The notes: generated by a model not told the origin, from the letters alone. Positions 28,584 through 38,123 are shown, counted from the first letter of the stretch. The stretch is DNA of 64,000 bases from Terribacillus saccharophilus (GCF_002272745.1 NZ_NPBD01000002.1:620001-684000), one strand, 5' to 3'. Made by a program: numbers and translations.

Positions 28584-29759
28584 CTATCTCAGCATTAATG
28601 TAACGTTGCTCGAAGCGACAATGATCACAATAGCAATGAAGAACATGAACGCAACAACGAGCAAACAAGCGAAAATATAAAGGATATATTTACTCATCAC
28701 TTGCATTGATTTGATGATCGGACCATCACCTAGTGGCTGTAGCAAGGCTGCGGCAATTTTGTAGATAAGTGCGATGGCAAGAATCTTTATTGCAGGGAAC
28801 AAGGAGATTGCTAAGACAATCAGCACCCCGACAATTCCGATTGCATTTTTCAGAAGAAGTGAAGCACTAAGCACAGTATCAGTGGCATCGGTGAACATCC
28901 GGCCAATGACGGGTATGAAGTTTCCAGTAACGAATTTGGCCGTCTTCATCGCTACACCATCCTGGACAGCTGTAACGGCACCCTGGACGGAGATGACACC
29001 AAGAAAGACAGAAAAGAAAATCCCTAGCAGCCATAGCCCTATGTTTTTCAATAAATCAGCAAGCTGGGTAACCGGGTATTCTTTGTTGATTGTACTGACT
29101 AGATGCAAGAGGGCGCTCATTAGGAATAACGGTATTATTATCTTAGCGATCAATAGACCGCTGGCATGTATAAGGAAAACGATTATCGGATGAAAGAAAG
29201 CAACAGCAGACAAACTTCCAAATGAAGCCATCAACCCAAGCAGCAGCGGAATCAAAGCAAGCATAAAATCACTCATACCATTGATAGCTTCCATTGCGTA
29301 ATTCACTGACAAACGGAAACTGTTCAAAAGAAGTGTCAGAAGAACCATACATACGATTAAATAAGCGACTTTGCTGATTGAGCCTTTATTGAAGGCAGTC
29401 TGGATTGTCTGGAGGATGCTGCTGAATAAGGTTAAAAGAATCAAAGTACCAAGCAGCTTTCCATTGAGCAGCAGCTCATACAGCAGATATTCAAAAAGCC
29501 CTTTCAGCCATGATTGGATGGAGATGTCTCCTTGCTGTTTAATAAAATCAACGAAAGAGCCTTTCTCCAGTTCCGGGATAAACTGGCCGTACTTATCAGA
29601 TAAAAGCTCCCAATACTCAGTGAGTTCTTCTGTCGGAAGGCTATCGAATGCTGTGACCGCAACTTCCTTTTCTTCCGCTTGACCTGTCTCCCCATAAGCA
29701 GCTGATGGAACCGCAAGTACACCAAACAAAGCTAAAAGAATTACCAAGCAGCGTTTCAA
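28584..29759 (-). CDS. spoIIIAE: Stage III sporulation protein AE
   Basis: This 391-residue polytopic protein has a cleavable-looking signal peptide (RCLVILLALFGVLAVPSAAYG) and about eight further hydrophobic segments. It is the candidate transmembrane conduit of the SpoIIIA channel. The glycine-rich LLGLMASFGSLSAVAFFHP and GAVTAVQDGVAMKTAKF segments are characteristic. It is the fifth gene of the octet, 12-14 bases from both neighbours. Confidence 0.95.
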   Translation of the reverse strand: MKRCLVILLALFGVLAVPSAAYGETGQAEEKEVAVTAFDSLPTEELTEYWELLSDKYGQFIPELEKGSFVDFIKQQGDISIQSWLKGLFEYLLYELLLNGKLLGTLILLTLFSSILQTIQTAFNKGSISKVAYLIVCMVLLTLLLNSFRLSVNYAMEAINGMSDFMLALIPLLLGLMASFGSLSAVAFFHPIIVFLIHASGLLIAKIIIPLFLMSALLHLVSTINKEYPVTQLADLLKNIGLWLLGIFFSVFLGVISVQGAVTAVQDGVAMKTAKFVTGNFIPVIGRMFTDATDTVLSASLLLKNAIGIVGVLIVLAISLFPAIKILAIALIYKIAAALLQPLGDGPIIKSMQVMSKYILYIFACLLVVAFMFFIAIVIIVASSNVTLMLR

Positions 29760-29772
29760 CGTATCCAGCTCC

Positions 29773-30165
29773 TTATCCGCCCGGCATGAAACTCATGATT
29801 GTCTCGATGACCGCTGTCAGAATCGGTATGGCCACCGTTATGATAATGATCTTTCCGGCAAGCTCTATTTTTGCAGCAATTGCTGACAATCCGGCGTCTC
29901 GTGTTAAATGCGCACCAAATTCCGTGATATAAGCAATGCCGATGATTTTCAAAATCGTCTTGATATAAAGACCTTCCACATTTGCTCGTTCACCCAGCTG
30001 CTCAATCAAAAGCAGGATGCCTGTAATCTTTTGCAGGATGAACAGGAAAATGATGATGCCTGTCACTACTACTACGAAAAATGCAATGGATGAATTTTGT
30101 TCTTTTACAATCAAGGCAAGCAAACTTGCTACAATGCCAATGGATACGATTATAATAATATCCAT
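29773..30165 (-). CDS. spoIIIAD: Stage III sporulation protein AD
   Basis: This 130-residue membrane protein has about four hydrophobic helices and the family segment KIIGIAYITEFGAHLTRDAG. It is a small integral membrane part of the SpoIIIA complex, homologous to its neighbour SpoIIIAC. It sits 10 bases after spoIIIAC. Confidence 0.95.
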   Translation of the reverse strand: MDIIIIVSIGIVASLLALIVKEQNSSIAFFVVVVTGIIIFLFILQKITGILLLIEQLGERANVEGLYIKTILKIIGIAYITEFGAHLTRDAGLSAIAAKIELAGKIIIITVAIPILTAVIETIMSFMPGG

Positions 30166-30175
30166 CTCAATCGCC

Positions 30176-30382
30176 TCATCCCTGGAATAAGAACACCGAC
30201 TTGATCTGCTGGAACAGTTCCGATAATTTGCCCAAGACGATGAGCAGTACCAGGATAAATCCCATCAGTGTTGTAAATTGTGCAATCTCTTCCTTTCCCA
30301 TTTGCTTCAGTACAGTATGAATGATTGCGACAATCATCCCGATACCTGCGATTTGAAATAGAATCATTGCTTCACCGAGCAT
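30176..30382 (-). CDS. spoIIIAC: Stage III sporulation protein AC
   Basis: This 68-residue protein has two membrane helices (LFQIAGIGMIVAIIHTVLKQ and a second hydrophobic stretch) separated by the conserved KEEIAQFTTLMGF loop. It has exactly the length of the B. subtilis protein. It is a small component of the SpoIIIA channel. Confidence 0.95.
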   Translation of the reverse strand: MLGEAMILFQIAGIGMIVAIIHTVLKQMGKEEIAQFTTLMGFILVLLIVLGKLSELFQQIKSVFLFQG

Positions 30383-30405
30383 AGCGGACTCCTTTCTTAC
30401 CTCGT

Positions 30406-30918
30406 TCAGATAAGCAGTAGTACGATCAGCAAACCTGTCAGGAATCCGAGGTTACGGATCATTTTTCCATACCGCTGGTTCGCTTCTTCTGATTCCTCGA
30501 GCTCCCGTTCCAGGTGAGTTCTGGCCAGCTGGATATGCTTCTGCTGCTGTTCAAAATCATGCTGACCAAGTGTACGGCCGAATTGCAGCCACACATCCTT
30601 CTCAGAAGGTTTTAGCGCTGTTGTGCCTATCCAAGATTCTGTGGTCTCTTCCCAGCAGTCATACAAATCTACCGGGTGCTGCAGCAGTTTATCTGATAGG
30701 GATCGAAAAAAGGCAGCTGTCGGCTGTGGAATTTGCTTGGCTAGATTATCGCTTGTTTCAATAATGCTTGTCTGACTATAAAGGATTTCTGCCTCCATCA
30801 CTTGCAGACTGCTGATTAGCTGACGGATTTGCTTCGGGCGCTGCTGCAGTCTGCGGGATAAATCGAAACCTACCCAAGTTGCGGCGATAAGCACAAGTAT
30901 GGCTCCTACCCACTTCAT
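30406..30918 (-). CDS. spoIIIAB: Stage III sporulation protein AB
   Basis: This 170-residue protein has N- and C-terminal membrane helices and a cytosolic helical domain resembling GspF/type II secretion inner-membrane proteins (LRQLISSLQVMEAEILYSQ-like segment near residue 35). It works with the SpoIIIAA ATPase. Its start overlaps the spoIIIAA stop by 4 bases. Confidence 0.93.
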   Translation of the reverse strand: MKWVGAILVLIAATWVGFDLSRRLQQRPKQIRQLISSLQVMEAEILYSQTSIIETSDNLAKQIPQPTAAFFRSLSDKLLQHPVDLYDCWEETTESWIGTTALKPSEKDVWLQFGRTLGQHDFEQQQKHIQLARTHLERELEESEEANQRYGKMIRNLGFLTGLLIVLLLI

Positions 30919-31829
30919 GCGTTTGCACCTGCCGGGCTGGCTGTTTCCAACACTGCTTGTACTACGCCAGGGGACATCCCCTTCTTCAAAATAACGATGC
31001 GTTCAAACACTTTCTGTTCAAAAAGGGGCCTTAAGGAAGGACGATGGCGGATGGAATCTAAGCTGTCTCCATGAACACTGCAAACGATCTTCACACCTGC
31101 ATGCAAGGCTTCCAGCAGCGCCTGTACATCACGTTCACTTCCAATCTCGTCAGCCACTATCACATCAGGAGACATCGATCGAATCAGCATCATCAATCCC
31201 TCTGCTTTTGGACAGGCATCCATGATATCTGTCCTTTTTCCAAGATCATGCTGTGGAATGCCATTGATGCTGCCTCCAATTTCAGAGCGTTCGTCAACGA
31301 CTGCTGTCTTTATCGCCTTATATTGCTGCCAGCCGGTGGATAGCGAACGAACTATATCGCGAAGAATGGTCGTTTTACCGGACTTCGGCGGCCCTATTAT
31401 AAGCGTGTGGCGACAAGTGCCATCAGGCTTGTACAAAGAAGACATAATCTTACTCGCTGCTCCTGGTCTGGCCTTTGCAATTCTTATATTGAAGGAGGAT
31501 ATATGCTTGAGAGCTTTGACGATACCACCCTCTGTATTGACTTGCCCACTCAAACCAACTCGATGCCCTCCTGCAATGGTGATATAACCTTCTCGTAATT
31601 CATTTTCAAGTGCATATAAAGAAAAATCACTCAATTGATTCAGCATAAACCGAGCATCTGCAGCCTCCATTAGCGATGCTTCTATCCATTCGGTTCTGTC
31701 ATCGAAGCAAAGCTCAAGCTGCTGGTTCGTCCGACAGCGAATTTCTTGCAGCTTATCCCATCGTCCTCCTACTTGTTCTGACAATAGTGCTTGTAAAGGC
31801 GGTCGAAACAATTTCTGGATTTCCTTCAT
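30915..31829 (-). CDS. spoIIIAA: Stage III sporulation protein AA (ATPase)
   Basis: This 304-residue cytosolic ATPase resembles secretion ATPases and energises the SpoIIIA channel. Walker A is IGPPKSGKTTILRDI (~residue 143), followed by VDERSEIGGSINGIPQ and the Walker B region PDVIVADEIGSERDV. It is first in the operon and is preceded by a sigma-E-type promoter. Confidence 0.96.
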   Translation of the reverse strand: MKEIQKLFRPPLQALLSEQVGGRWDKLQEIRCRTNQQLELCFDDRTEWIEASLMEAADARFMLNQLSDFSLYALENELREGYITIAGGHRVGLSGQVNTEGGIVKALKHISSFNIRIAKARPGAASKIMSSLYKPDGTCRHTLIIGPPKSGKTTILRDIVRSLSTGWQQYKAIKTAVVDERSEIGGSINGIPQHDLGKRTDIMDACPKAEGLMMLIRSMSPDVIVADEIGSERDVQALLEALHAGVKIVCSVHGDSLDSIRHRPSLRPLFEQKVFERIVILKKGMSPGVVQAVLETASPAGANA

Positions 31830-31873
31830 CCTTGCTCACCTCTGACTTCGATTGGACATGTTGTCCATACTGT

Positions 31874-31901
31874 AATGTATGTGCCTCGGGTTTGTTTATG
31901 C
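31874..31901 (-). promoter_or_regulatory. Sigma-E-type promoter of the spoIIIA operon
   Basis: The minus-strand -10 CATACATT fits the sigma-E consensus CATACANT exactly. GCATAAA lies 13 bases upstream at the -35. The spoIIIA operon is known to be sigma-E dependent in B. subtilis. Confidence 0.7.
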
Positions 31902-31943
31902 ACAAAAAAAGAGCCCCTTCCTATGGTTAGGAAGAGACTCTTT
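31901..31943 (-). terminator. efp terminator
   Basis: A long imperfect stem (AAAGAGTCTCTTCCTA with TAGGAAGGGGCTCTTT, TGGT/ACCA loop) is followed by seven T on the minus strand. Confidence 0.88.
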
Positions 31944-31950
31944 AAATAGC

Positions 31951-32508
31951 TTATGCGCGGGAAACGTATTTCCCATCAGAAGTGTTTACGAGCAGTACAT
32001 CGCCTTCATTAATGAAGAATGGTACTTGAACACTCAAGCCAGTTTCGACGATAGCAGGTTTCGTACCGCCGCTAGCAGTATCACCTTTAATACCTGGCTC
32101 TGTTTCTATTACTTTTAATTCTACGTTATTCGGTAGGTCTACACCAAGTGTTTCACCGCCGAAAGTCATAACGCTGATTTCCATGTTTTCTTTCAGGAAT
32201 TTCAGTTCGTATTCAATCTGTGGTGTCTGAAGCTCTAACTGATCGTATGTGTCGGTGTCCATAAACGTATGTGTATCACCTGAAGCATAAAGATATTGCA
32301 TCGTTTTATGTTCAATATGTGCACGAGAAACTTTCTCACCGGCACGGAATGTTTTTTCCTGGATGTTACCGTTACGTAAATTACGCAGCTTTGAACGTAC
32401 GAATGCCGCACCCTTACCTGGTTTTACGTGCTGGAAATCGATAACCTGCCACAGGCCATTATCTACTTCAATTGTAAGGCCCGTACGAAAATCGTTTACT
32501 GAAATCAT
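31951..32508 (-). CDS. efp: Elongation factor P
   Basis: EF-P rescues ribosomes stalled at polyproline stretches. The 185 residues show the three-domain fold with N-terminal [18 protein letters not shown], the tip-loop Lys in [17 protein letters not shown], and the C-terminal [17 protein letters not shown]. It is 25 bases downstream of the peptidase gene, as in other Bacillaceae. Confidence 0.97.
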   Translation of the reverse strand: MISVNDFRTGLTIEVDNGLWQVIDFQHVKPGKGAAFVRSKLRNLRNGNIQEKTFRAGEKVSRAHIEHKTMQYLYASGDTHTFMDTDTYDQLELQTPQIEYELKFLKENMEISVMTFGGETLGVDLPNNVELKVIETEPGIKGDTASGGTKPAIVETGLSVQVPFFINEGDVLLVNTSDGKYVSRA

Positions 32509-32533
32509 TGTTTTCCTCCTTCGAAAACGGCTG

Positions 32534-33595
32534 TTACAAAGTAATTAAATCTTTAGTGGAGAACGTCAGGCGTTCACTGCCATCAGCTGTCAGCACAAGA
32601 TCATCCTCAATTCGGCATCCGCCTACTTCCGGTATGTAGATCCCCGGCTCTACTGTAACGACCATTCCCGGCTTCAATACCGTATCGGAACGGAAAGATA
32701 GAGCTGGTGATTCGTGTACATCCATACCAAGACCATGTCCGGTAGAATGTCCGAAGTATTGGCCATAGCCTTTTTCATTGATATAGTCTCGTGTGAGCGC
32801 ATCGGCTTCTTTACCAGTAATACCCGGTTTGACGCCTGCTACTCCTCGAAGATTCGCCTCTAGTACTATATCATAAATCTCGCGTAATTTGTCACTTATC
32901 TCGCCTACCGCGAAAGTTCGGGTAATATCCGAGCAATATCCATTGTAAAGGGCACCATAATCTAGTGTAACCAATTCCCCCTTCTGAATCTCTTTATCTG
33001 AAGCCACACCGTGCGGTAATGCAGAACGGTATCCGGAAGCGACAATCGTATCGAAACTGGACTGTGTCGCACCCTGCTTGCGCATAAAGAACTCAAGCTC
33101 ATTGGAAACTTCGATTTCCTTCATGCCTGGCTTCACGAAAGTAAGGATATGGGTGTATGCTGCATCAGCAATCTCGGCAGCGGTCTTCATGATAGCAAGC
33201 TCTGCTTCTGATTTAATCAGACGCAGCTCCTCAATCAAGCCCGATGCAGGGATAAGGTCTGCATGTACAGCATTCTGGAACTGTTGGTATAGTGCGAAAG
33301 TAACATCTTCATGCTCGAACCCAGCTTGCTGAGCACCTTCTTTAAGAAGCTGTGCAGCCGCTTCCTGAATGATGGACTGTTTATGCTCAATGATTTCAAA
33401 ATCAGGAGCTTGTTCCGTTGCCTGCTCAATATAACGGAAATCAGTGATGAACAACTGCTTAGATTTAGTAATGATAAGCAGTCCGGCACTTCCTGTAAAA
33501 CCTGATATGTATCGGCGATTCTGGGCACTCGTTACGATGAATGCGTCCAAGTTTTTCTTTTCCATTAAAGCGCGTAATTTCTCTATTTTCTCCAT
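32534..33595 (-). CDS. M24 family Xaa-Pro aminopeptidase (YqhT/PepP-like)
   Basis: This 353-residue creatinase-fold metallopeptidase removes N-terminal residues before proline. The N-terminal creatinase-like domain has [18 protein letters not shown]. The C-terminal pita-bread domain has the metal ligands: Asp in [19 protein letters not shown], His in [14 protein letters not shown], and Glu in VTVEPGIYI and the final CRIEDDLVL region. It lies between aroQ and efp, matching B. subtilis yqhT. Confidence 0.93.
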   Translation of the reverse strand: MEKIEKLRALMEKKNLDAFIVTSAQNRRYISGFTGSAGLLIITKSKQLFITDFRYIEQATEQAPDFEIIEHKQSIIQEAAAQLLKEGAQQAGFEHEDVTFALYQQFQNAVHADLIPASGLIEELRLIKSEAELAIMKTAAEIADAAYTHILTFVKPGMKEIEVSNELEFFMRKQGATQSSFDTIVASGYRSALPHGVASDKEIQKGELVTLDYGALYNGYCSDITRTFAVGEISDKLREIYDIVLEANLRGVAGVKPGITGKEADALTRDYINEKGYGQYFGHSTGHGLGMDVHESPALSFRSDTVLKPGMVVTVEPGIYIPEVGGCRIEDDLVLTADGSERLTFSTKDLITL

Positions 33596-33613
33596 CTGTT
33601 TCTTCCTCTCCCT

Positions 33614-34042
33614 TTATTTCTCCAGCAGTGCTAACGCTGCATATCGGTAGCCTTTAATCCCGAGACCGACGACCTGCCCTTTACATACGGATGCCAGCAT
33701 CGAATGATGACGGAACTCCTCGCGGGTGTGAATATTCGATATATGCACTTCAAGAACCGGAATCGGGACACTGGCAATTGCATCCCTGATTGCGATGCTA
33801 GTATGCGTATAAGCAGCAGCATTCAGGATAATTCCGCTGCATGTACGGCCGGCCTCCTGAATCTTATCAACCATAGCTCCCTCATGATTTGACTGAAAAT
33901 CCTCCAGCTCATATCCAAAACTGTCTGTCACCTTTTTAACTTCACCAACTACATCAGAGAGCGTATGACTTCCATAAATACCAGGTTCTCTCGTTCCGAG
34001 CAAATTTAAATTCGGTCCATTGATCAACATTAAGCGATTCAC
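33614..34042 (-). CDS. aroQ: Type II 3-dehydroquinate dehydratase
   Basis: AroQ dehydrates 3-dehydroquinate to 3-dehydroshikimate in the shikimate pathway. The catalytic loop INGPNLNLLGTREPGIYG (catalytic Tyr), DFQSNHEGAMVDKIQ, and the His-containing EVHISNIHTREEFR are intact. GTG at 34042 is preferred because AAAGG lies 9 bases upstream; the ATG at 34051 directly abuts it. The product is 142 residues. Confidence 0.95.
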   Translation of the reverse strand: MNRLMLINGPNLNLLGTREPGIYGSHTLSDVVGEVKKVTDSFGYELEDFQSNHEGAMVDKIQEAGRTCSGIILNAAAYTHTSIAIRDAIASVPIPVLEVHISNIHTREEFRHHSMLASVCKGQVVGLGIKGYRYAALALLEK

Positions 34043-34126
34043 GTTCTTCATCCTTTGGTTACATTATTTTAACTTTCACATAGTGTAACATAAGACGCAG
34101 GCTTTGTGATTGAAAATTCGAAATGC

Positions 34127-34603
34127 TTAATTATCCTGGTATTCTTCGCTTTGCTGGTATTCAAAGCTGATGCTGTACCCGATAAATACAGCATAAAGCA
34201 AATACAAGCACATTGTCGTGATATTTGCATTCCGATTTGCTTGGAATGCACTATCAACTCCATGGATAATCGGGGCCAGCACTAACTGGACAAGAACCCA
34301 GAGCACGACACCGAAAATAATGCTTGGAATGATGCCTTGCTGTTTCTTCAAGAACAGGAAATACAGGCAAGCGATCAAGATGGATAGAACCCCGACTATA
34401 AATATGCTGATCAGCTCCGCCACCCACGTCTGTGCCCAAGGCATCCAAACCCATGAACGGAGTACGAAATCCGCCACAGACAAGTCGGTGAAATGAAAGA
34501 AGTACGCTACCCATGCGATTGCTGACCAAAGCACGCCGCCGACGAATCCGGTCACGACGGCACTTCTATTAAAACGTGATGCGGTTTTCCGATTTTGCTG
34601 CAT
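34127..34603 (-). CDS. yqhR: YqhR-family membrane protein
   Basis: This 158-residue protein has four predicted membrane helices after a short basic N-terminus. Motifs such as GGVLWSAIAWVAYFFHFTDL and WVWMPWAQTWVAE fit the YqhR family of unknown function. ATG 34603 (MQQNRKTAS) is chosen because GAGGTGAG lies upstream; the longer frame lacks a site. It is divergent from yqhQ. It is known only as conserved in spore-formers. Confidence 0.85.
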   Translation of the reverse strand: MQQNRKTASRFNRSAVVTGFVGGVLWSAIAWVAYFFHFTDLSVADFVLRSWVWMPWAQTWVAELISIFIVGVLSILIACLYFLFLKKQQGIIPSIIFGVVLWVLVQLVLAPIIHGVDSAFQANRNANITTMCLYLLYAVFIGYSISFEYQQSEEYQDN

Positions 34604-34722
34604 AAAACTCACCTCAATACGTAGCATTCCTTAACACAGCGATTTTAATCACAGATGCCATCTAGTGTTATCTGTATTTTTTTAGTAAAATAGAAGGAAA
34701 TCGAAACGAGGCTGGTGAAATA

Positions 34723-35667
34723 ATGTCAGATAAACAAACCAATACCTATGGCGGGCAAGCCGTCATTGAAGGTGTCATGTTTGCGGGAAAAAACAGCTTC
34801 GTTACTGCCGTTCGCAGAAATGACGAGAGCATCGACTACTTAACTGTCGAACGCCAAGACAATCCGAAATTATCCAAGCTGAAAAAGATACCTATACTGC
34901 GAGGGATCGCAGCGATCATACACGCCAGTGCTAATGGCACGAAGCATCTAAACTTTTCCTCAGAACGATATGGAGTCAATCCGGAGGACGATGCTCAGAT
35001 TGTTCCAGAGGAGAAAAAATCAAAGCTGGCGATGATTATCGGTATCGGTGCTGTTGGAGTACTATCCTTCATTTTCGGAAAATTGATATTTACACTAACT
35101 CCTGCACTTGTCGCGGATTTCTTCGACAAGTGGCTTCCTTCCAGATTCGAACAGGTTGCACTGGAAGGTTTCCTGAAGCTTATCTTGCTTCTCGCTTATG
35201 TTTATCTTGTTTCCCTGACACCATTGATCAAGCGGGTATTCCAATATCACGGCGCTGAACATAAGGTGATCAACTGCTACGAAAACGGCCTGCCGCTTAC
35301 GGTAGAGAATGTCCAGAAGCAATCTCGGCTTCATTATCGATGCGGATCGAGCTTTATGCTGTTCACTGTCATAGTTGGCGTGATTGTGTATATGTTCGTT
35401 GCAACGGATCCGCTATGGTGGCGTATGGTGAACCGTATCATGCTCCTGCCGCTTGTCATCGGGCTTTCTTTTGAGGTACTTCAGCTGACGAACAAGGTTC
35501 GTGATATCCCTGTTCTGCGCTTCCTCGGCTATCCAGGTCTTTGGCTGCAGCTCATTACAACAAAAGAGCCAAAGGATGATCAAGTGGAAGTTGCACTGGC
35601 TTCTTTCAAAAAAGTGCTAGAAAATGATTCTGCACAGGTGAATAGTGGTATAAAGATAGTAAGATAA
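34723..35667 (+). CDS. yqhQ: DUF1385 membrane protein YqhQ
   Basis: This 314-residue DUF1385 protein starts with YGGQAVIEGVMFAGKNSFVTAVRR, the family hallmark. It has several membrane helices (~105-125, ~150-170, ~215-260) and the conserved YHGAEHKVINCYENGLPLT. The function is unknown. It forms a short plus-strand unit with yqhP, against the minus-strand genes around it. Confidence 0.9.
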   Translation: MSDKQTNTYGGQAVIEGVMFAGKNSFVTAVRRNDESIDYLTVERQDNPKLSKLKKIPILRGIAAIIHASANGTKHLNFSSERYGVNPEDDAQIVPEEKKSKLAMIIGIGAVGVLSFIFGKLIFTLTPALVADFFDKWLPSRFEQVALEGFLKLILLLAYVYLVSLTPLIKRVFQYHGAEHKVINCYENGLPLTVENVQKQSRLHYRCGSSFMLFTVIVGVIVYMFVATDPLWWRMVNRIMLLPLVIGLSFEVLQLTNKVRDIPVLRFLGYPGLWLQLITTKEPKDDQVEVALASFKKVLENDSAQVNSGIKIVR

Positions 35668-35710
35668 AGAAACCATGTCACCATCAAGGCATGGAAAGGA
35701 GGAAAATGGG

Positions 35711-36133
35711 TTGCGTAGATCTGGGTCTTCCATCATTGTCTTTGTTCTAATTGGCCTTGCTGTTATCGGTGTCAGCATGCAGCTCGTGACAAATCCAGGA
35801 GCATTCTTCCAAAATGTGCTCGTATGGATCGGAGGTGCCGTTCTTTTCGGTGCATTGCTTTATTTTATACTTACACGCATGCGCGGCCGTACTGCTGCAG
35901 CTGGGAGTGGCAGCAGCAGCGATATGCAGAAATATAAGAAAGCTGTAAAGCAATCCAAACAGAAATACAAGCAGCCAAAAGCCCGCCCTGTCAACAAACC
36001 AGCGAAACAAGCTGCTAGCATTAAGAAAGCTTCTGTTGCTAGAAAAAAACGAACGGTGAAAGATCGGTCTCGCGGTCCACAGCTTCGTGTCATCGAAGGA
36101 AATAAACAGAAACGGAAAAAGTCGAGCATTTGA
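35711..36133 (+). CDS. yqhP: SA1362-family protein YqhP
   Basis: This small protein has two membrane helices (IIVFVLIGLAVIGVSMQLV; VLVWIGGAVLFGALLYFIL) and a very basic Lys/Arg-rich tail of about 70 residues. TTG at 35711 is chosen because AAAGGAGG sits 8 bases upstream, giving 140 residues (LRRSGSSIIV...). The ATG at 35675 has no ribosome site. It lies 43 bases behind yqhQ. The family has no known function; the tail suggests contact with nucleic acid or phospholipid. Confidence 0.8.
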   Translation: MRRSGSSIIVFVLIGLAVIGVSMQLVTNPGAFFQNVLVWIGGAVLFGALLYFILTRMRGRTAAAGSGSSSDMQKYKKAVKQSKQKYKQPKARPVNKPAKQAASIKKASVARKKRTVKDRSRGPQLRVIEGNKQKRKKSSI

Positions 36134-36148
36134 TGCCCGACTTTTTTT
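36116..36148. terminator. Bidirectional terminator, yqhP / yqhO
   Basis: Stem AGTCG...CGACT with inner GCAT/ATGC and A5/T7 flanks overlaps the yqhP stop and serves both convergent genes. Confidence 0.85.
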
Positions 36149-37035
36149 TATGGCCAGCGTTTCAGGAAGTGCTCTGCCTTCTCTCGGCCGCCTGTTATCA
36201 GTTTCTCCTTTTCTATAGCCGATATATTAAAGTCGGCCATTCCGATATCCTCTACCGGAATAAATATGATATCCCGTGCTGTTTCCTGATTTATATGGCG
36301 CATATCATGTGCTACCTTCATCGTTTTGAAAAGCGCATAAAACAGATCGAAAGATTGGTGTACTTTTTGAACCGGAATTTTTTGTACTGCTTCACTTAGC
36401 TTCATACCTAAAATCGGGCGTCTTAATAGACGTTCATCTCCATCAAGTGTCCAGATTGGGAAGTTACTTAACAATCCGCCATCCAGCAGCAGACTTCGTT
36501 TTCGATTTTTGTATAGCAGTTTGGCCGGCATGAATATGTATGGAATACCTGCGCTCATCCTGATGGCCCGTGCTACTGGGAAACTTCCACCATCGATACC
36601 ATATGTCTCAGCTAAATCATCTGGAAAAACGATTAAGCGTCCCAAAGTTACATCTGCAGCAATCACTTTCAATGTTCTTGGCTTCAAATCTTGAAAGGTA
36701 TATACCTGCTTTTTTGCCAATGCTTCATAAAGCCAGCGTTCCAACGCATTGCCCTTGTACAGCCCCATCTTGAAATAAAGCGTTAGCCAGTTGGCAAAAG
36801 GTATATACCTAGTAAGCTTAATAGGATCAGTGAATTTACTGATATCGGTTTCCTGTAATAATGCTTCCATTTCTTTTCCGCTATATCCCGCTGCCAGCAA
36901 ACCAGCGACAATGGCACCAGCTGAGGTGCCAGCTACATTCTCAAACTCATATTTCTCATTCTCCACAGCCTGAATAGCACCGATGAAGGCGAAAGCCTTC
37001 ACCCCGCCACCTGAGAAAACGCCGTCTATTTTCAT
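36148..37035 (-). CDS. yqhO: Patatin-like phospholipase (YqhO)
   Basis: This 295-residue patatin-fold lipase has the oxyanion motif GVFSGGGVKAFAF at the N-terminus, the nucleophile elbow GTSAG (~residue 39) and catalytic Asp in LLLDGGLLSNFP (~residue 185), so the Ser-Asp dyad is intact. It is probably a membrane-associated acyl hydrolase. ATG 37035 is preferred over a GTG two codons upstream, because GGAG lies 7 bases before it. Confidence 0.9.
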   Translation of the reverse strand: MKIDGVFSGGGVKAFAFIGAIQAVENEKYEFENVAGTSAGAIVAGLLAAGYSGKEMEALLQETDISKFTDPIKLTRYIPFANWLTLYFKMGLYKGNALERWLYEALAKKQVYTFQDLKPRTLKVIAADVTLGRLIVFPDDLAETYGIDGGSFPVARAIRMSAGIPYIFMPAKLLYKNRKRSLLLDGGLLSNFPIWTLDGDERLLRRPILGMKLSEAVQKIPVQKVHQSFDLFYALFKTMKVAHDMRHINQETARDIIFIPVEDIGMADFNISAIEKEKLITGGREKAEHFLKRWP

Positions 37036-37091
37036 AAGCACGCTCCATGATGACTTTTTATATACCTAATCAGGAAAGTGCTCTTTTAGAA

Positions 37092-37119
37092 CAAAAAAAC
37101 CATCCGAAATGGATGGTTT
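37092..37119 (-). terminator. mntR terminator
   Basis: Stem AAACCATCC / GGATGGTTT with a 5-base loop is followed by seven A on the plus strand, i.e. a T-tract for the minus-strand transcript. Confidence 0.88.
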
Positions 37120-37122
37120 GAG

Positions 37123-37542
37123 TTAAGACTTCTGTTTTTGCTGTATTTTGATTAGCGCTTCTTTCCGTTCATTATCTTCCTGGAAGTACTGAACAAGATT
37201 GCCGATCCGCTCGATGGAATTCCAGCTCATATGATGCTCAATTCCTTCTACATCCTGATAGATATTCTCTTCCTCGACACCGATAATCCGCAGGAAGTCT
37301 TCCAAAAGTTTATGCCGATAGACAAGCCGTTTGCCGACCTGTTCTCCTTTATCAGTAAGAATCAAGCCACGGTACTTTTCATATTTCAGATATTCATCTT
37401 TGTCCAGCTTCTGCACCATTTTTGTAACAGAAGACGGATGTACCTGCAGGTTCTCTGCTATATCAGACACACGGGCATATCCCTTTTGTTCCATTAATAT
37501 GTAAATTTGTTCAATATAATCTTCCATGCTCGGTGTAGGCAT
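37123..37542 (-). CDS. mntR: Manganese-dependent transcriptional regulator MntR
   Basis: MntR is a DtxR-family repressor of manganese uptake and activator of efflux. The protein starts [14 protein letters not shown] with metal-ligand Asp8, has the w[23 protein letters not shown], and the metal-binding C-terminal helices with [10 protein letters not shown], Glu in [17 protein letters not shown] and a His pair. ATG 37542 has GGAGG upstream; a 9-codon longer frame does not. Length 139 is near B. subtilis MntR (142). Confidence 0.96.
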   Translation of the reverse strand: MPTPSMEDYIEQIYILMEQKGYARVSDIAENLQVHPSSVTKMVQKLDKDEYLKYEKYRGLILTDKGEQVGKRLVYRHKLLEDFLRIIGVEEENIYQDVEGIEHHMSWNSIERIGNLVQYFQEDNERKEALIKIQQKQKS

Positions 37543-37674
37543 AAAATTCCTCCATTCAATCCACTGCAACTTCTACATCTTTACATGATACACCTTTTCG
37601 AGCGGACAAACAAGCCAACAAAGTTGAAGCAGGTAAAAAGTGTTACACTTATATGAACGGCTATTAAAAAATCT

Positions 37675-37702
37675 TTGAAAATAAGCGCTTGCTTGCTATA
37701 AT
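37675..37702 (+). promoter_or_regulatory. Sigma-A promoter of yqhL
   Basis: TTGAAA (37675-37680), a 16-base spacer and a perfect TATAAT (37697-37702) precede yqhL. The spacer contains AAGCGCTT. Confidence 0.8.
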
Positions 37703-37736
37703 GTAAGTTGGAGTATCAGCAGATGGGGGAAATGAC

Positions 37737-38123
37737 ATGGAAGCAGTATTAGTTATCGGAATTGCACTGATTGTATTCATCGCATATAGTGTAATCCGCT
37801 ATTTCATTCAGAAGAAACACCTGAAAACTCTTACAGAGGAAGAATTCAAAGCTGGATACCGTAAAGCACAGCTGATTGATGTTCGTGAACCGAAGGAATT
37901 CGATGGCGGACACATTCTAGGTGCACGAAATATACCGTTAACCCAGCTTCGCTACCGTTTGGCTGAAATCCGCAAGGACAAGCCTGTTTATATGTATGAC
38001 CAAAACGGTACACGTACTGTTCGTACTGCAGCAATGCTTCATAAAAAAGGCTATCAGGATCTTAATCAGCTAAAAGGCGGTTTCAAAGCCTGGAGCGGTA
38101 AGATCAAACGAAAAGGCGAATAA
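37737..38123 (+). CDS. yqhL: Membrane-anchored rhodanese-like protein YqhL, catalytic Cys absent
   Basis: One N-terminal membrane helix (~3-23) is followed by a rhodanese domain (~33-125) with IDVREPKEFDGGHILGARNIP and LKGGFKAW. The active-site loop reads VYMYDQNGTRT, with Asp88 where the sulfur-carrying Cys of active rhodaneses lies. The enzyme is therefore probably not a sulfurtransferase, unless it works differently; a binding or sensory role is more likely. It is monocistronic, with a strong promoter and terminator. Confidence 0.88.
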   Translation: MEAVLVIGIALIVFIAYSVIRYFIQKKHLKTLTEEEFKAGYRKAQLIDVREPKEFDGGHILGARNIPLTQLRYRLAEIRKDKPVYMYDQNGTRTVRTAAMLHKKGYQDLNQLKGGFKAWSGKIKRKGE

